Shown piece by piece: positions 7,158-13,832 of a stretch of DNA of 16,763 bases (the first letter of the stretch is position 1; the number at the start of each line of letters is the position of its first letter). The position numbers and the translations under genes were made by a program. Below the pieces are notes generated by a model. The model made no database searches, had not been told where the DNA came from, and saw only the letters and a program-made list of their open reading frames with translations. Source of the stretch: JADKIH01 sp049363815 (GTDB lineage Bacteria > Bacteroidota > Bacteroidia > AKYH767-A > 2013-40CM-41-45); NCBI GenBank assembly GCA_049363815.1, contig JBMQEM010000158.1, positions 1 through 16,763 on the forward strand. Reading direction: 5' to 3'.

Positions 7158-9215
7158 ATGAGAAAATTAATTTTCATCACCATCTTTTTAATTTCAGAAA
7201 TGATTTCAGCCCAGCATCTGAATTTCGCCGGGCATCTTATTAACAAATCTTTTACTCATGATACTTTTGAAACAGATAATAATTCAGGCAACCTAAATTC
7301 AATCTCCACAACGGGGCTTACAAAGCTCAGTACGCACTTTGGACATCTTACAATAATGTCGAATGACGACGATGCCTTGAGTGTAATTCAACTCTACGAC
7401 CAAAGGGGAATTCTGATCACAAAAATATCATTCAGGCAAACGATCAACTTTACTTTATCTCCTGACAGAAAATTTGCCGCCTTTCACGATACCCGTTCCA
7501 TTCAGTGGGTCGACCTGAGCAACGGTACAGTAACTGAAATTCAGGGTTCTAATATTTTTACTTTTTCCGGAGAAAATTCATTTGCATATTATAATGAGAA
7601 AAACGGATCTGTACATTTCAATGGTAACGAAATAAGAATTGAAAAAAACGTAAACCGCCTCCTCTTCTATCATAATAAATTACTGATAGCAACAAGAAAT
7701 GAAATACTGTTAGCAGAAGAAAATTCTCTTCTCAGAATATTTTCCGGAACAGCGGAAACCATTTTCGATATGGAAATAATTGATGATAAATTCTTCATGA
7801 GTACGAAAAAAGTATTTTCTGACCATTTTGAATTCAATTCTTATTTTACAACTGACCTGAAATCATTTAACACGGATGAAAAAGTTATTTATCCTCTGAA
7901 ACATTCAGCCATCAATTCTTATCATACCGTTGATCGCATTACTACGTTACCCGGAGAGCAGATCCGCAATCCGATAAATTTCTATCAGGATACAGTTTAT
8001 CAGCCTGTGGGGAACAGTTATGATGAGATCCAGGATTACTCAATGGGCGCAAGTATCTATCCGCATCCGGGAGTTGACCTGATGGGTGTTTTCATGCAGG
8101 ATGTCTATTCCGTAAAACCGGGATTTGTAAAAGCGATCCTGACAACCAGTGCAGAATTTCACTGGAGAATTGCAATAGGAAATGAAAATATACCGGACTC
8201 ATCGACCGGTTATTTATATGCTCATCTTGAAGAAACAAGTATACCATATGTTGTTGGTGATTCTGTTGCAGAGGGTGCAGTTATAGGACACTTGGTTGAT
8301 TTTCCGGTTACCGGTTTTGTTCATTGCCATTTTGCCCGGATCTATGACGAAGGATTTACCTGGAATGGCGGCTGGTGGACGTATGACAATCCGCTATCAT
8401 ACATGACAAATTTTTTCGACAGCATGCCACCGGTTTTTGAAAAGACTATCGGAAATGACGCCTTTGCATTCCGTGATTCCCTGGACATCTATTTGACTCC
8501 GGACAGTTTGTTTGGAAAGGTCAAGATCATTTCAAAAGTTTACGATCTGATCAATTCTACATGGAAAGTGGATGTAAATAAATTACGATATAGTTTATCG
8601 CCATTGTCAAGTCCACAAACAATGTTGCTTGACACTTTTGCTTACGAATTCAATTTCTTCAACGACAATTATAATGCAGGTCCGTACATACATCAATTAT
8701 TACGAACGATTTACTCCTTTGATCAAACCTGTTTCTCAACAGGAAATTATACAGACAGAGATTTTTATCATATCATAACCAACTCCGACGGCAACGATAC
8801 AATCGATGCAACTGACTCCCTACTCTTTTTTGACACGCAAACATACGCTGATGGCGATTACATTTTCCGTGTGATAGCATCCGACCCAAGCGAAAACAGT
8901 ACAACAGATTCTATGATCATCAGAATCAGAAATCTGAGCACGAATTTACATGAGATCAATGAAACCTCAGGTGTTTCAATATCTCCGAATCCATTTGAAC
9001 GTTACGTTGAGATTAAATTTGAAAAAGAAATTACACGAATTGAAAATTTATCCGTCAGGGATTTTTTGGGAAAAGAAGTTTACTCCAAACCAACAACTCA
9101 TCATCTGAACGAAAACTCGATTCAAATTGATCTCGGGTCACTTGCAACAGGAATTTATTTTATTTCGTTCAATTATGGAGATAAGGTTTTTTCGGGAAAG
9201 TTGATTTGTAAATAA
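7158..9215 (+). CDS. Secreted M23 metallopeptidase with T9SS sorting domain
   Basis: A predicted extracellular zinc peptidase exported by Sec and then the T9SS. Seen here, numbering from the ATG at 7158 (685 aa): a signal peptide at 1-19 (MRKLIFITIFLISEMISAQ). An N-terminal region (about 50-250) of short beta-rich blocks, such as SPDRKFAAFHD, resembles irregular propeller blades. The M23 domain lies at about 285-410 with His303 and Asp307 (HPGVD), His356 (YAHL), and His389/His391 (HCHFARI). A beta-rich segment spans about 420-595. The C-terminus (about 603-685) has SPNPF and LATGIYFISF, typical of type A sorting domains. An upstream in-frame ATG at 7098 was rejected because it would place 20 polar residues before the signal peptide. 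The metal ligands look complete, but the substrate may be a protein rather than peptidoglycan. Convergent with the HExxH gene. Confidence 0.85.
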   Translation: MRKLIFITIFLISEMISAQHLNFAGHLINKSFTHDTFETDNNSGNLNSISTTGLTKLSTHFGHLTIMSNDDDALSVIQLYDQRGILITKISFRQTINFTLSPDRKFAAFHDTRSIQWVDLSNGTVTEIQGSNIFTFSGENSFAYYNEKNGSVHFNGNEIRIEKNVNRLLFYHNKLLIATRNEILLAEENSLLRIFSGTAETIFDMEIIDDKFFMSTKKVFSDHFEFNSYFTTDLKSFNTDEKVIYPLKHSAINSYHTVDRITTLPGEQIRNPINFYQDTVYQPVGNSYDEIQDYSMGASIYPHPGVDLMGVFMQDVYSVKPGFVKAILTTSAEFHWRIAIGNENIPDSSTGYLYAHLEETSIPYVVGDSVAEGAVIGHLVDFPVTGFVHCHFARIYDEGFTWNGGWWTYDNPLSYMTNFFDSMPPVFEKTIGNDAFAFRDSLDIYLTPDSLFGKVKIISKVYDLINSTWKVDVNKLRYSLSPLSSPQTMLLDTFAYEFNFFNDNYNAGPYIHQLLRTIYSFDQTCFSTGNYTDRDFYHIITNSDGNDTIDATDSLLFFDTQTYADGDYIFRVIASDPSENSTTDSMIIRIRNLSTNLHEINETSGVSISPNPFERYVEIKFEKEITRIENLSVRDFLGKEVYSKPTTHHLNENSIQIDLGSLATGIYFISFNYGDKVFSGKLICK

Positions 9216-9231
9216 AACTGTAACATATTAA

Positions 9232-9334
9232 AACACTTAGAACACAAGTTCACAATAAGAGCACGGAATAAGCCGTGCACTCTTGTGAACTATGTGTTAA
9301 TCTTAGTGTTCTTGTGTTGAGAAAAAATCGAAGC
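9232..9334. repeat. Inverted short-unit repeat element, type B copy 1, forming a long hairpin
   Basis: Inner arms 9241-9266 and 9273-9298 pair at about 23 of 26 bases with small bulges around a 6-nt loop (9267-9272). Outer arms AACACTTAG (9232-9240) and CTTAGTGTT (9302-9310) extend the stem by 8 of 9 pairs. The units are 8-9 nt and of the form AACACAAG. AACACAAG occurs at 9241-9248, and inverted at 9311-9318. The right end is AAAAAATCGAAGC (9322-9334). It lies between two convergent genes, so the hairpin could end transcription from both sides. Confidence 0.7.
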
Positions 9335-9363
9335 AATACACTATCAAATCGGGAAGTGAAACT

Positions 9364-10398
9364 CTATCTTAGTATAAGATCCGTCAATGCTACACTCCCA
9401 TTCTTAAACAAAACACTTTTATACTCTATCTGCAATTTATCCATCAACCGACAAAGATTAAATCCGGTGACATAAAAGTAATAGGCCATCATTTCTTCGC
9501 GTGCTTTGAATTGTTTGCCTTCAGAAAAATTCTTTTTATTGAAGGCTGAGAAATTTTTAAATAGCGGGTCAGTAATTTTTATCTTTGATTTATTATATTG
9601 ATAAAATATATCTCCGCAATAATATTCAACATATCTTGCAGTTCCCTCTATTTTTTCCCAGAAATTTTCGTAAGCCGAAATGTCGTACTCATATTTCAAT
9701 CGAAAGTATGTGCGTCTTAATGCTCTTTCTTCAATGAATTTTTTGTAATAATATCCTGTTGAATCCTGCGAATTAGTTTTAATTGCGGCGAGTAAAAACC
9801 GGTTCTCTTCATGTAAAGAATATTTAAAGAGTGAATCATTCAGATAAAAATAGGTAAGTGTATCCGCAGAAAACTTAATCGTGTCTGCAAGATAGCTGAT
9901 CACCGCTTTGTTTCGAAATTGAAACGAATGAAAGTATTCATGCAATACAAGTTGAAACCATTCTTCTGTTGTTGTAAAGTCAGGAATGTTTTTCAGCATA
10001 ATCTCTACACTGCTGCACATCATTACAGGGTTGTAGTAAAATGGTGAAGTGCGATCACTGAAACCCATTCTGTTTTCCATTACAAATTGTCTTGCATCAA
10101 CATTCCGAATTTTCTTCAAATTCTTTTCCCCACATTTAAATGTAGACACCACTGAATCTTTCATAAACTCCGGTTCAGAATTGAAGACATAACTGTAAGA
10201 GTCCGTGACATATATTAATGGCGATTGATTTGTATCCCTTCCGAATTCAGGCCAGTATTGTGCTGCTACATCTTTTTTTATTTTGTTGAAAAGGGATAGG
10301 CGTTCGCAGATTACTTCCAATGATTGTGCTGAGCATGATTTTTCGAAAATGAAATTATTGATTAAGCACAGTAAGTAGATCAGTATTATTCTCAGCAT
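9364..10398 (-). CDS. Putative secreted zinc metallopeptidase (HExxH), family not recognised
   Basis: I do not recognise a named family. Seen here: an N-terminal hydrophobic signal sequence (about 1-24, ending CSAQ) that should direct export. HEYFH (153-157) fits the zinc-binding HExxH helix. About 95 residues later EGTARYVEYY (252-261) offers Glu252 as a possible third ligand in a gluzincin-type arrangement. The protein is rich in Tyr, Phe and Lys and mostly helical after residue 140. There is no T9SS sorting domain and no obvious second domain. The ATG at 10396-10398 lies 27 nt below a well-formed promoter. The gene is a single-gene unit: the FG-GAP gene upstream ends in its own terminator, and the gene downstream is convergent. 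It might instead be a non-catalytic relative, but the motif sits in a typical helix context (LVLHEYFHSFQ), which favours metal binding. Confidence 0.65.
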   Translation of the reverse strand: MLRIILIYLLCLINNFIFEKSCSAQSLEVICERLSLFNKIKKDVAAQYWPEFGRDTNQSPLIYVTDSYSYVFNSEPEFMKDSVVSTFKCGEKNLKKIRNVDARQFVMENRMGFSDRTSPFYYNPVMMCSSVEIMLKNIPDFTTTEEWFQLVLHEYFHSFQFRNKAVISYLADTIKFSADTLTYFYLNDSLFKYSLHEENRFLLAAIKTNSQDSTGYYYKKFIEERALRRTYFRLKYEYDISAYENFWEKIEGTARYVEYYCGDIFYQYNKSKIKITDPLFKNFSAFNKKNFSEGKQFKAREEMMAYYFYVTGFNLCRLMDKLQIEYKSVLFKNGSVALTDLILR

Positions 10399-10425
10399 GT
10401 TGTTTGCTCTTATTTAATCTACCGG

Positions 10426-10454
10426 CAAATTTAAGAGAATAAAAATAACGGCAA
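10426..10454 (-). promoter_or_regulatory. Promoter of the HExxH metallopeptidase gene
   Basis: On the minus strand a TTG (10452-10454), an 18-nt spacer and TAAATTTG (10426-10433) match the Bacteroidota consensus TTG / TAnnTTTG at all fixed positions. The ATG lies 27 nt downstream of the box, giving a leader of about 20 nt. The TTG lies inside the right arm of the preceding gene's terminator stem. Confidence 0.6.
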
Positions 10455-10479
10455 TACCTGCTTTCATGAGTATTGCCGT
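10437..10479 (-). terminator. Rho-independent terminator of the FG-GAP gene
   Basis: A perfect 10-bp inverted repeat, ACGGCAATAC (10448-10457) with GTATTGCCGT (10470-10479), encloses a 12-nt loop. It begins 11 nt below the stop codon at 10491. In the minus-strand direction it is followed by TTATTTTTATT (10437-10447), a U-rich tract as expected for intrinsic termination. Confidence 0.8.
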
Positions 10480-10490
10480 CATTTCCGAAA

Positions 10491-12314
10491 TCATCTGTTT
10501 TTTATTACGATCAACTTCTTGCTAATAGTATCTCCACTTGTTTTTAATTTACAGATATAAGAACCTGCTGCCAAACCGATGGTATCCAATGACACAGTAT
10601 GTTCTCCTTTTGATTGTATTGAGTTTACAGGTAGCAATACCAGCTTCCCATTCTGGTCAAGAATCTCTATGGATATAAAACCTTTTTCCTGAACAGAATA
10701 TTTTATTTCTGCATTCGCAAAAACAGGATTCGGGAATATTTCTAATGTTGATTTATTATTTTCATTAACTATTGGCATTCCTACCTGAAGCGGGCAAGAC
10801 CCTTCGGTTACTTCATAAAAAGCATTCAACATAACACCCATACAAACGCTTACCATCCCTGAAGGCCATTCTATGATCAATGTATCTGCAAATTGCCCGG
10901 GAACATAATCACCAAAACCAAAATGTACGTTCAACATATTCATTCCGTTAAAAGTATTTTGTGCCGATACTTCGCGCATTTGCCAGAAAGGAAATCCGTT
11001 CAACCGGGATTTTACACGAACCTTTGCACCTATTGCAGAATTATTGGAAGTAGTACCTATCAATTTCAAATTCAGAAATCCATTACTGCTATCCGATGCA
11101 CTATTTATATAAAGTGCTTTATCATTTACCCCTGAAATAAATACATCAAGATCGCCATCATTATCAAAATCCCCTGCAGGTGCTGAGATATGTGAACCGT
11201 TCACTAAACACATTGGTTCATTCATCACCCTGATAAAAAATGCACCAGTGGCAACTGTATAATCATTTCTGTAATAAAAATTTATTCCGGCATTGTTTGT
11301 TACAATGCAGTCCAGATCTCCATCATTGTCAAAATCGCCCCACGTCGATGAAAGTGAAAGTTCCTGATCAGAAACAATAGAACCAACACTTGCCGAATCC
11401 ATTTTCACAAAAACACCATTATCATTTCTATATAAGTTGTTAGGCTGACCAACACCGGGAAACACTCCCTGATAGTTTGTTACAAAAGCATCAAGGTCTT
11501 GATCATTGTCATAATCTATCCAGTTCCATACTTGTCCATCGTGTCCTTCAGTTCCAAGCGGTGCAGTTAGAATTTGTTGAAAGCCAATATTTCCTCCGTT
11601 CTGATTATACAAATTTTCATACAAATTATCCGGCACGAGTGTTCCGTTTACCGGACCGCTTCCGATAAAAAGATCAAGATCATTATCATTGTCAAAATCG
11701 GACCATGTAGGTACTGTAAAAGCAGCTTCCTTATTTGTGATCTGTGTTGTATCGATCCTGACAAAAGATCCTTCTCCATCATTCAGCAATAATTTATTGC
11801 TGTCAGTAATATTTACAAACGGTCCAAAAGCTGCTGCAATTGCCAGATCAACATAGCTATCGTTATTAAAATCACCCCATGCAGATCCCCAGCCTTTGAT
11901 CAGCAAACTATCATTCAATGGCCCGGTTAAATTTCTTGTAAAAGTTCCATTGCCATTATTTGTATAGAGAGATGAGCCTGAACTATTCGCTCCTGACACA
12001 AAACAATCGATAAAGCCGTCGTTATTATAATCCGCCCATGTAGTACCGAGTCCTGCAGTCAGCGTAATCCCTGAATTCAAAATTGCAGTGAATTGCCCAT
12101 TGCCGTCATTATGATACAACGCTCTTCGTACAGCAAATAGATCAAGTCGTCCGTCGTTGTCATAATCTATCCATGCAGCGCCCGGATATTGTACAACTCC
12201 CGGATCTGTTACAATTGGATTCGTTGAAGTCGTGTCTTTAAAAAACAACTGTGCATGAACATGTAGGATGCCGACACTTATGAATAATGTGGAGAGTAAA
12301 ATTACTTTTTTCAT
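10491..12314 (-). CDS. Secreted FG-GAP/VCBS repeat protein with ASPIC/UnbV and T9SS sorting domains
   Basis: Likely an extracellular, calcium-stabilised beta-propeller protein; such proteins commonly serve in adhesion or ligand binding. Seen here: a signal peptide at 1-21 (ending HVHA). Seven FG-GAP-type repeats carry DxDxDGxxD-like calcium loops beginning near residues 48, 93, 146, 204, 265, 325 and 381; examples are YDNDGRLD and FDNDGDLD. An ASPIC/UnbV domain (about 413-500) has SAIGAKVRV, VHFGFGD and IIEWPSGM. A type A sorting domain (about 523-607) has IFPNPV and AAGSYICKL. Some calcium loops are altered (FNNDSYVD, FDNDNDLD, YDNDQDLD). The repeats are also visible in the DNA as recurring near-copies of ATCATTGTCAAAATC. 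Start ATG at 12312-12314. The gene lies 66 nt below an AraC-type regulator gene on the same strand. The function is inferred from architecture; the ligand is unknown. Confidence 0.9.
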   Translation of the reverse strand: MKKVILLSTLFISVGILHVHAQLFFKDTTSTNPIVTDPGVVQYPGAAWIDYDNDGRLDLFAVRRALYHNDGNGQFTAILNSGITLTAGLGTTWADYNNDGFIDCFVSGANSSGSSLYTNNGNGTFTRNLTGPLNDSLLIKGWGSAWGDFNNDSYVDLAIAAAFGPFVNITDSNKLLLNDGEGSFVRIDTTQITNKEAAFTVPTWSDFDNDNDLDLFIGSGPVNGTLVPDNLYENLYNQNGGNIGFQQILTAPLGTEGHDGQVWNWIDYDNDQDLDAFVTNYQGVFPGVGQPNNLYRNDNGVFVKMDSASVGSIVSDQELSLSSTWGDFDNDGDLDCIVTNNAGINFYYRNDYTVATGAFFIRVMNEPMCLVNGSHISAPAGDFDNDGDLDVFISGVNDKALYINSASDSSNGFLNLKLIGTTSNNSAIGAKVRVKSRLNGFPFWQMREVSAQNTFNGMNMLNVHFGFGDYVPGQFADTLIIEWPSGMVSVCMGVMLNAFYEVTEGSCPLQVGMPIVNENNKSTLEIFPNPVFANAEIKYSVQEKGFISIEILDQNGKLVLLPVNSIQSKGEHTVSLDTIGLAAGSYICKLKTSGDTISKKLIVIKNR

Positions 12315-12380
12315 TTTAGGTTAGATTTAATGTGTTAGTCCGGCAAAATTGACGGAAAGGAACATTTAAATCGACCTTTC

Positions 12381-13499
12381 TTATAAAGCAGAACCTCTTT
12401 TAAACTCAGAAGGGGTTAAACCGGTGCATCTTTTAAAAGCATTATTAAAAGCAGACTTGCTGTTGAAACCTACATCGAGCGCTATACCTAAAATTGAAAA
12501 GCTTGTATATGCGGGAAGGTTCAGTCTTGCTTTCACTTCTTCTATTCTGTAATAATTCAAAAATTCAAAAAACGTTTTTCCAAATTGCGAGTTGATGATC
12601 TTTGACAATTGGTGCGAGCTTATATTGATTTTCTTTGCAAGAGAATTGAGATCGAGACTTGGATCCAGGAATACTTTTTCAACTTCCATCAGAAATCTGA
12701 GTTTCTGTATGATCTCTGCATTTTCCTCGTCACTTAATAAAGTTACAGCTGAATATTTCTGCTGAAATCCGGGATCAATTATTTCCGGATGAAGAACGGC
12801 TTTGAATGCTATAAAATAAACTATGAAGGAAGTGATCATCACATTTGTATAATCTGCTGCGGGAATATAAATTCCGGAAAATATCAGAACTGTACACCAA
12901 CCTGAATAAGATATAAGAAAAGCTACAAAAGCAACGAATAAAGATTTCGTCCATGAATTTCTCGAAGACATTGAAATAAGATATCTTTCATTCCTTAAAT
13001 CATTCGAATTACGCGTGATTATTTTATGCGTTAAAAATAAGTACACTGCAAGATGAAAAATCTGAACTAAAATTAATATAAGGTCTCCTTTTGTGAGTAC
13101 GCTTTTATAATTCAGAAATTCATCTATTACATAGATTTTAATTTCATTAGGCAAAAAAAGAAACGATGATGCGAAAAGCACTTTAAAAATGTAAGGTAAA
13201 AAATGCAAAAGGTAAATTCCTTTCCATTTGAATCCTGAGCTAAGAATGCTTTTTGAATACAAATAAAATAACGGTCCGAATAAAAATAATGTTCCAAAAG
13301 AAATACCGAAAAGTTCAGCATGTTGTTTGTAAATTCCGGAGGCTACAATAAGAAAATCCATATTGACAAGGATCATGGTAGAAATCATAGCGATCAAAAA
13401 TGTTCTGCCCAATTTATTGTTCGACTTTCTTATCAGCAAAACTGAAATCAGAAAAAGCGCTTGGGCAATACTGACTAAAAACAAAATTGTCCAGATCAT
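12381..13499 (-). CDS. Membrane-bound AraC-family transcriptional regulator
   Basis: AraC-type proteins regulate transcription through two helix-turn-helix motifs. In this subtype the sensing half is a bundle of membrane helices. Seen here: about seven hydrophobic segments between residues 1 and 235, then a linker. A C-terminal DNA-binding domain (about 270-370) has a first HTH in DLNSLAKKINISSHQLSKII (283-302). The second HTH region includes ILGIALDVGFNSKSAFNNAF (336-355) and the conserved ending CTGLTPSEFK. The length (372 aa) is normal for the type. The signal sensed is unknown. The secreted FG-GAP gene 66 nt downstream on the same strand is a possible co-transcribed partner or target, but no operator could be identified. 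The start ATG is at 13497-13499, with a near-consensus -7 box just upstream. Confidence 0.88.
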   Translation of the reverse strand: MIWTILFLVSIAQALFLISVLLIRKSNNKLGRTFLIAMISTMILVNMDFLIVASGIYKQHAELFGISFGTLFLFGPLFYLYSKSILSSGFKWKGIYLLHFLPYIFKVLFASSFLFLPNEIKIYVIDEFLNYKSVLTKGDLILILVQIFHLAVYLFLTHKIITRNSNDLRNERYLISMSSRNSWTKSLFVAFVAFLISYSGWCTVLIFSGIYIPAADYTNVMITSFIVYFIAFKAVLHPEIIDPGFQQKYSAVTLLSDEENAEIIQKLRFLMEVEKVFLDPSLDLNSLAKKINISSHQLSKIINSQFGKTFFEFLNYYRIEEVKARLNLPAYTSFSILGIALDVGFNSKSAFNNAFKRCTGLTPSEFKRGSAL

Positions 13500-13527
13500 C
13501 TTTATTATTCATTTAAAAATACGATTG

Positions 13528-13534
13528 CAAAGTA
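13528..13534 (-). promoter_or_regulatory. Candidate -7 box for the AraC-type regulator
   Basis: TACTTTG followed by C on the minus strand is one base shorter than the TAnnTTTG consensus. It is placed 28 nt from the ATG. No -33 TTG is evident at the usual spacing. Confidence 0.3.
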
Positions 13535-13613
13535 TTTGAAAATAGTTGGTGTATAAAAATTATATGGAGCAAACTACATTATAATGTTTTCTAATCGATT
13601 AATATGGAATATA

Positions 13614-13731
13614 GCTTCGCATGTTCAAATCAAAATACGGAGAACATGGAGTTCACAATGAGATTTGGGATTTCGATTATTATGCTCTCCATGTTAAACT
13701 TGTGCTCTCTGTGTTTAAAAAAAATCGAAGC
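13614..13731. repeat. Inverted short-unit repeat element, type B copy 2
   Basis: The element is bounded by GCTTCG (13614-13619) and CGAAGC (13726-13731). The left arm has 9-nt units AATACGGAG, AACATGGAG, TTCACAATG (13634-13660). The right arm on the minus strand has AACACAGAG (13707-13715), AGCACAAGT (13698-13706) and AACATGGAG (13687-13695), the last identical to a left-arm unit. AGTTCACAATGAGA (13650-13663) matches copy 1 (9247-9260) at 13 of 14 bases. The tail from GTGTT to CGAAGC (13711-13731) matches copy 1 (9314-9334) at 19 of 21. Pairing between arms is imperfect. Confidence 0.65.
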
Positions 13732-13820
13732 CGTACTCTTCCAAATAAAAAACCGCTCTTTTTACCCATAAAAAATGTATGAATTCCAATATCCAATAAA
13801 AATCCCCGCCCGAAAATCCT

Positions 13821-13828
13821 TACTTTCG
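13821..13828 (+). promoter_or_regulatory. -7 box of recQ, giving a leaderless or near-leaderless mRNA
   Basis: TACTTTCG matches TAnnTTTG except for one base and ends 4 nt before the ATG at 13833. Transcription starting a few bases below this box would begin at or next to the start codon. No -33 TTG is seen at the usual distance. Confidence 0.45.
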
Positions 13829-13832
13829 CACC

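Larger units (their letters stand above)
13500..13832. other. Divergent intergenic region between araC-type gene and recQ
   Basis: About 333 bases without a credible gene. On the minus strand a near-consensus box TACTTTG (13528-13534) lies 28 nt above the regulator start. On the plus strand TACTTTCG (13821-13828) lies just before recQ. Between them is a dispersed repeat element (13614-13731). The remaining stretches (13535-13613, 13732-13820) are AT-rich and show nothing I can assign. Confidence 0.6.

Noticed and set aside
10491..12314. Recurring ATCATTGTCAAAATC-like DNA within the FG-GAP gene as a non-coding repeat
   Set aside because: It is explained by the repeated calcium-loop codons (FDNDGD) on the minus strand.
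12344..12351. CAATTTTG (minus strand) as a promoter for the FG-GAP gene
   Set aside because: It has one mismatch in the -7 box and no TTG at the right distance; the gene might instead be read through from the regulator gene.
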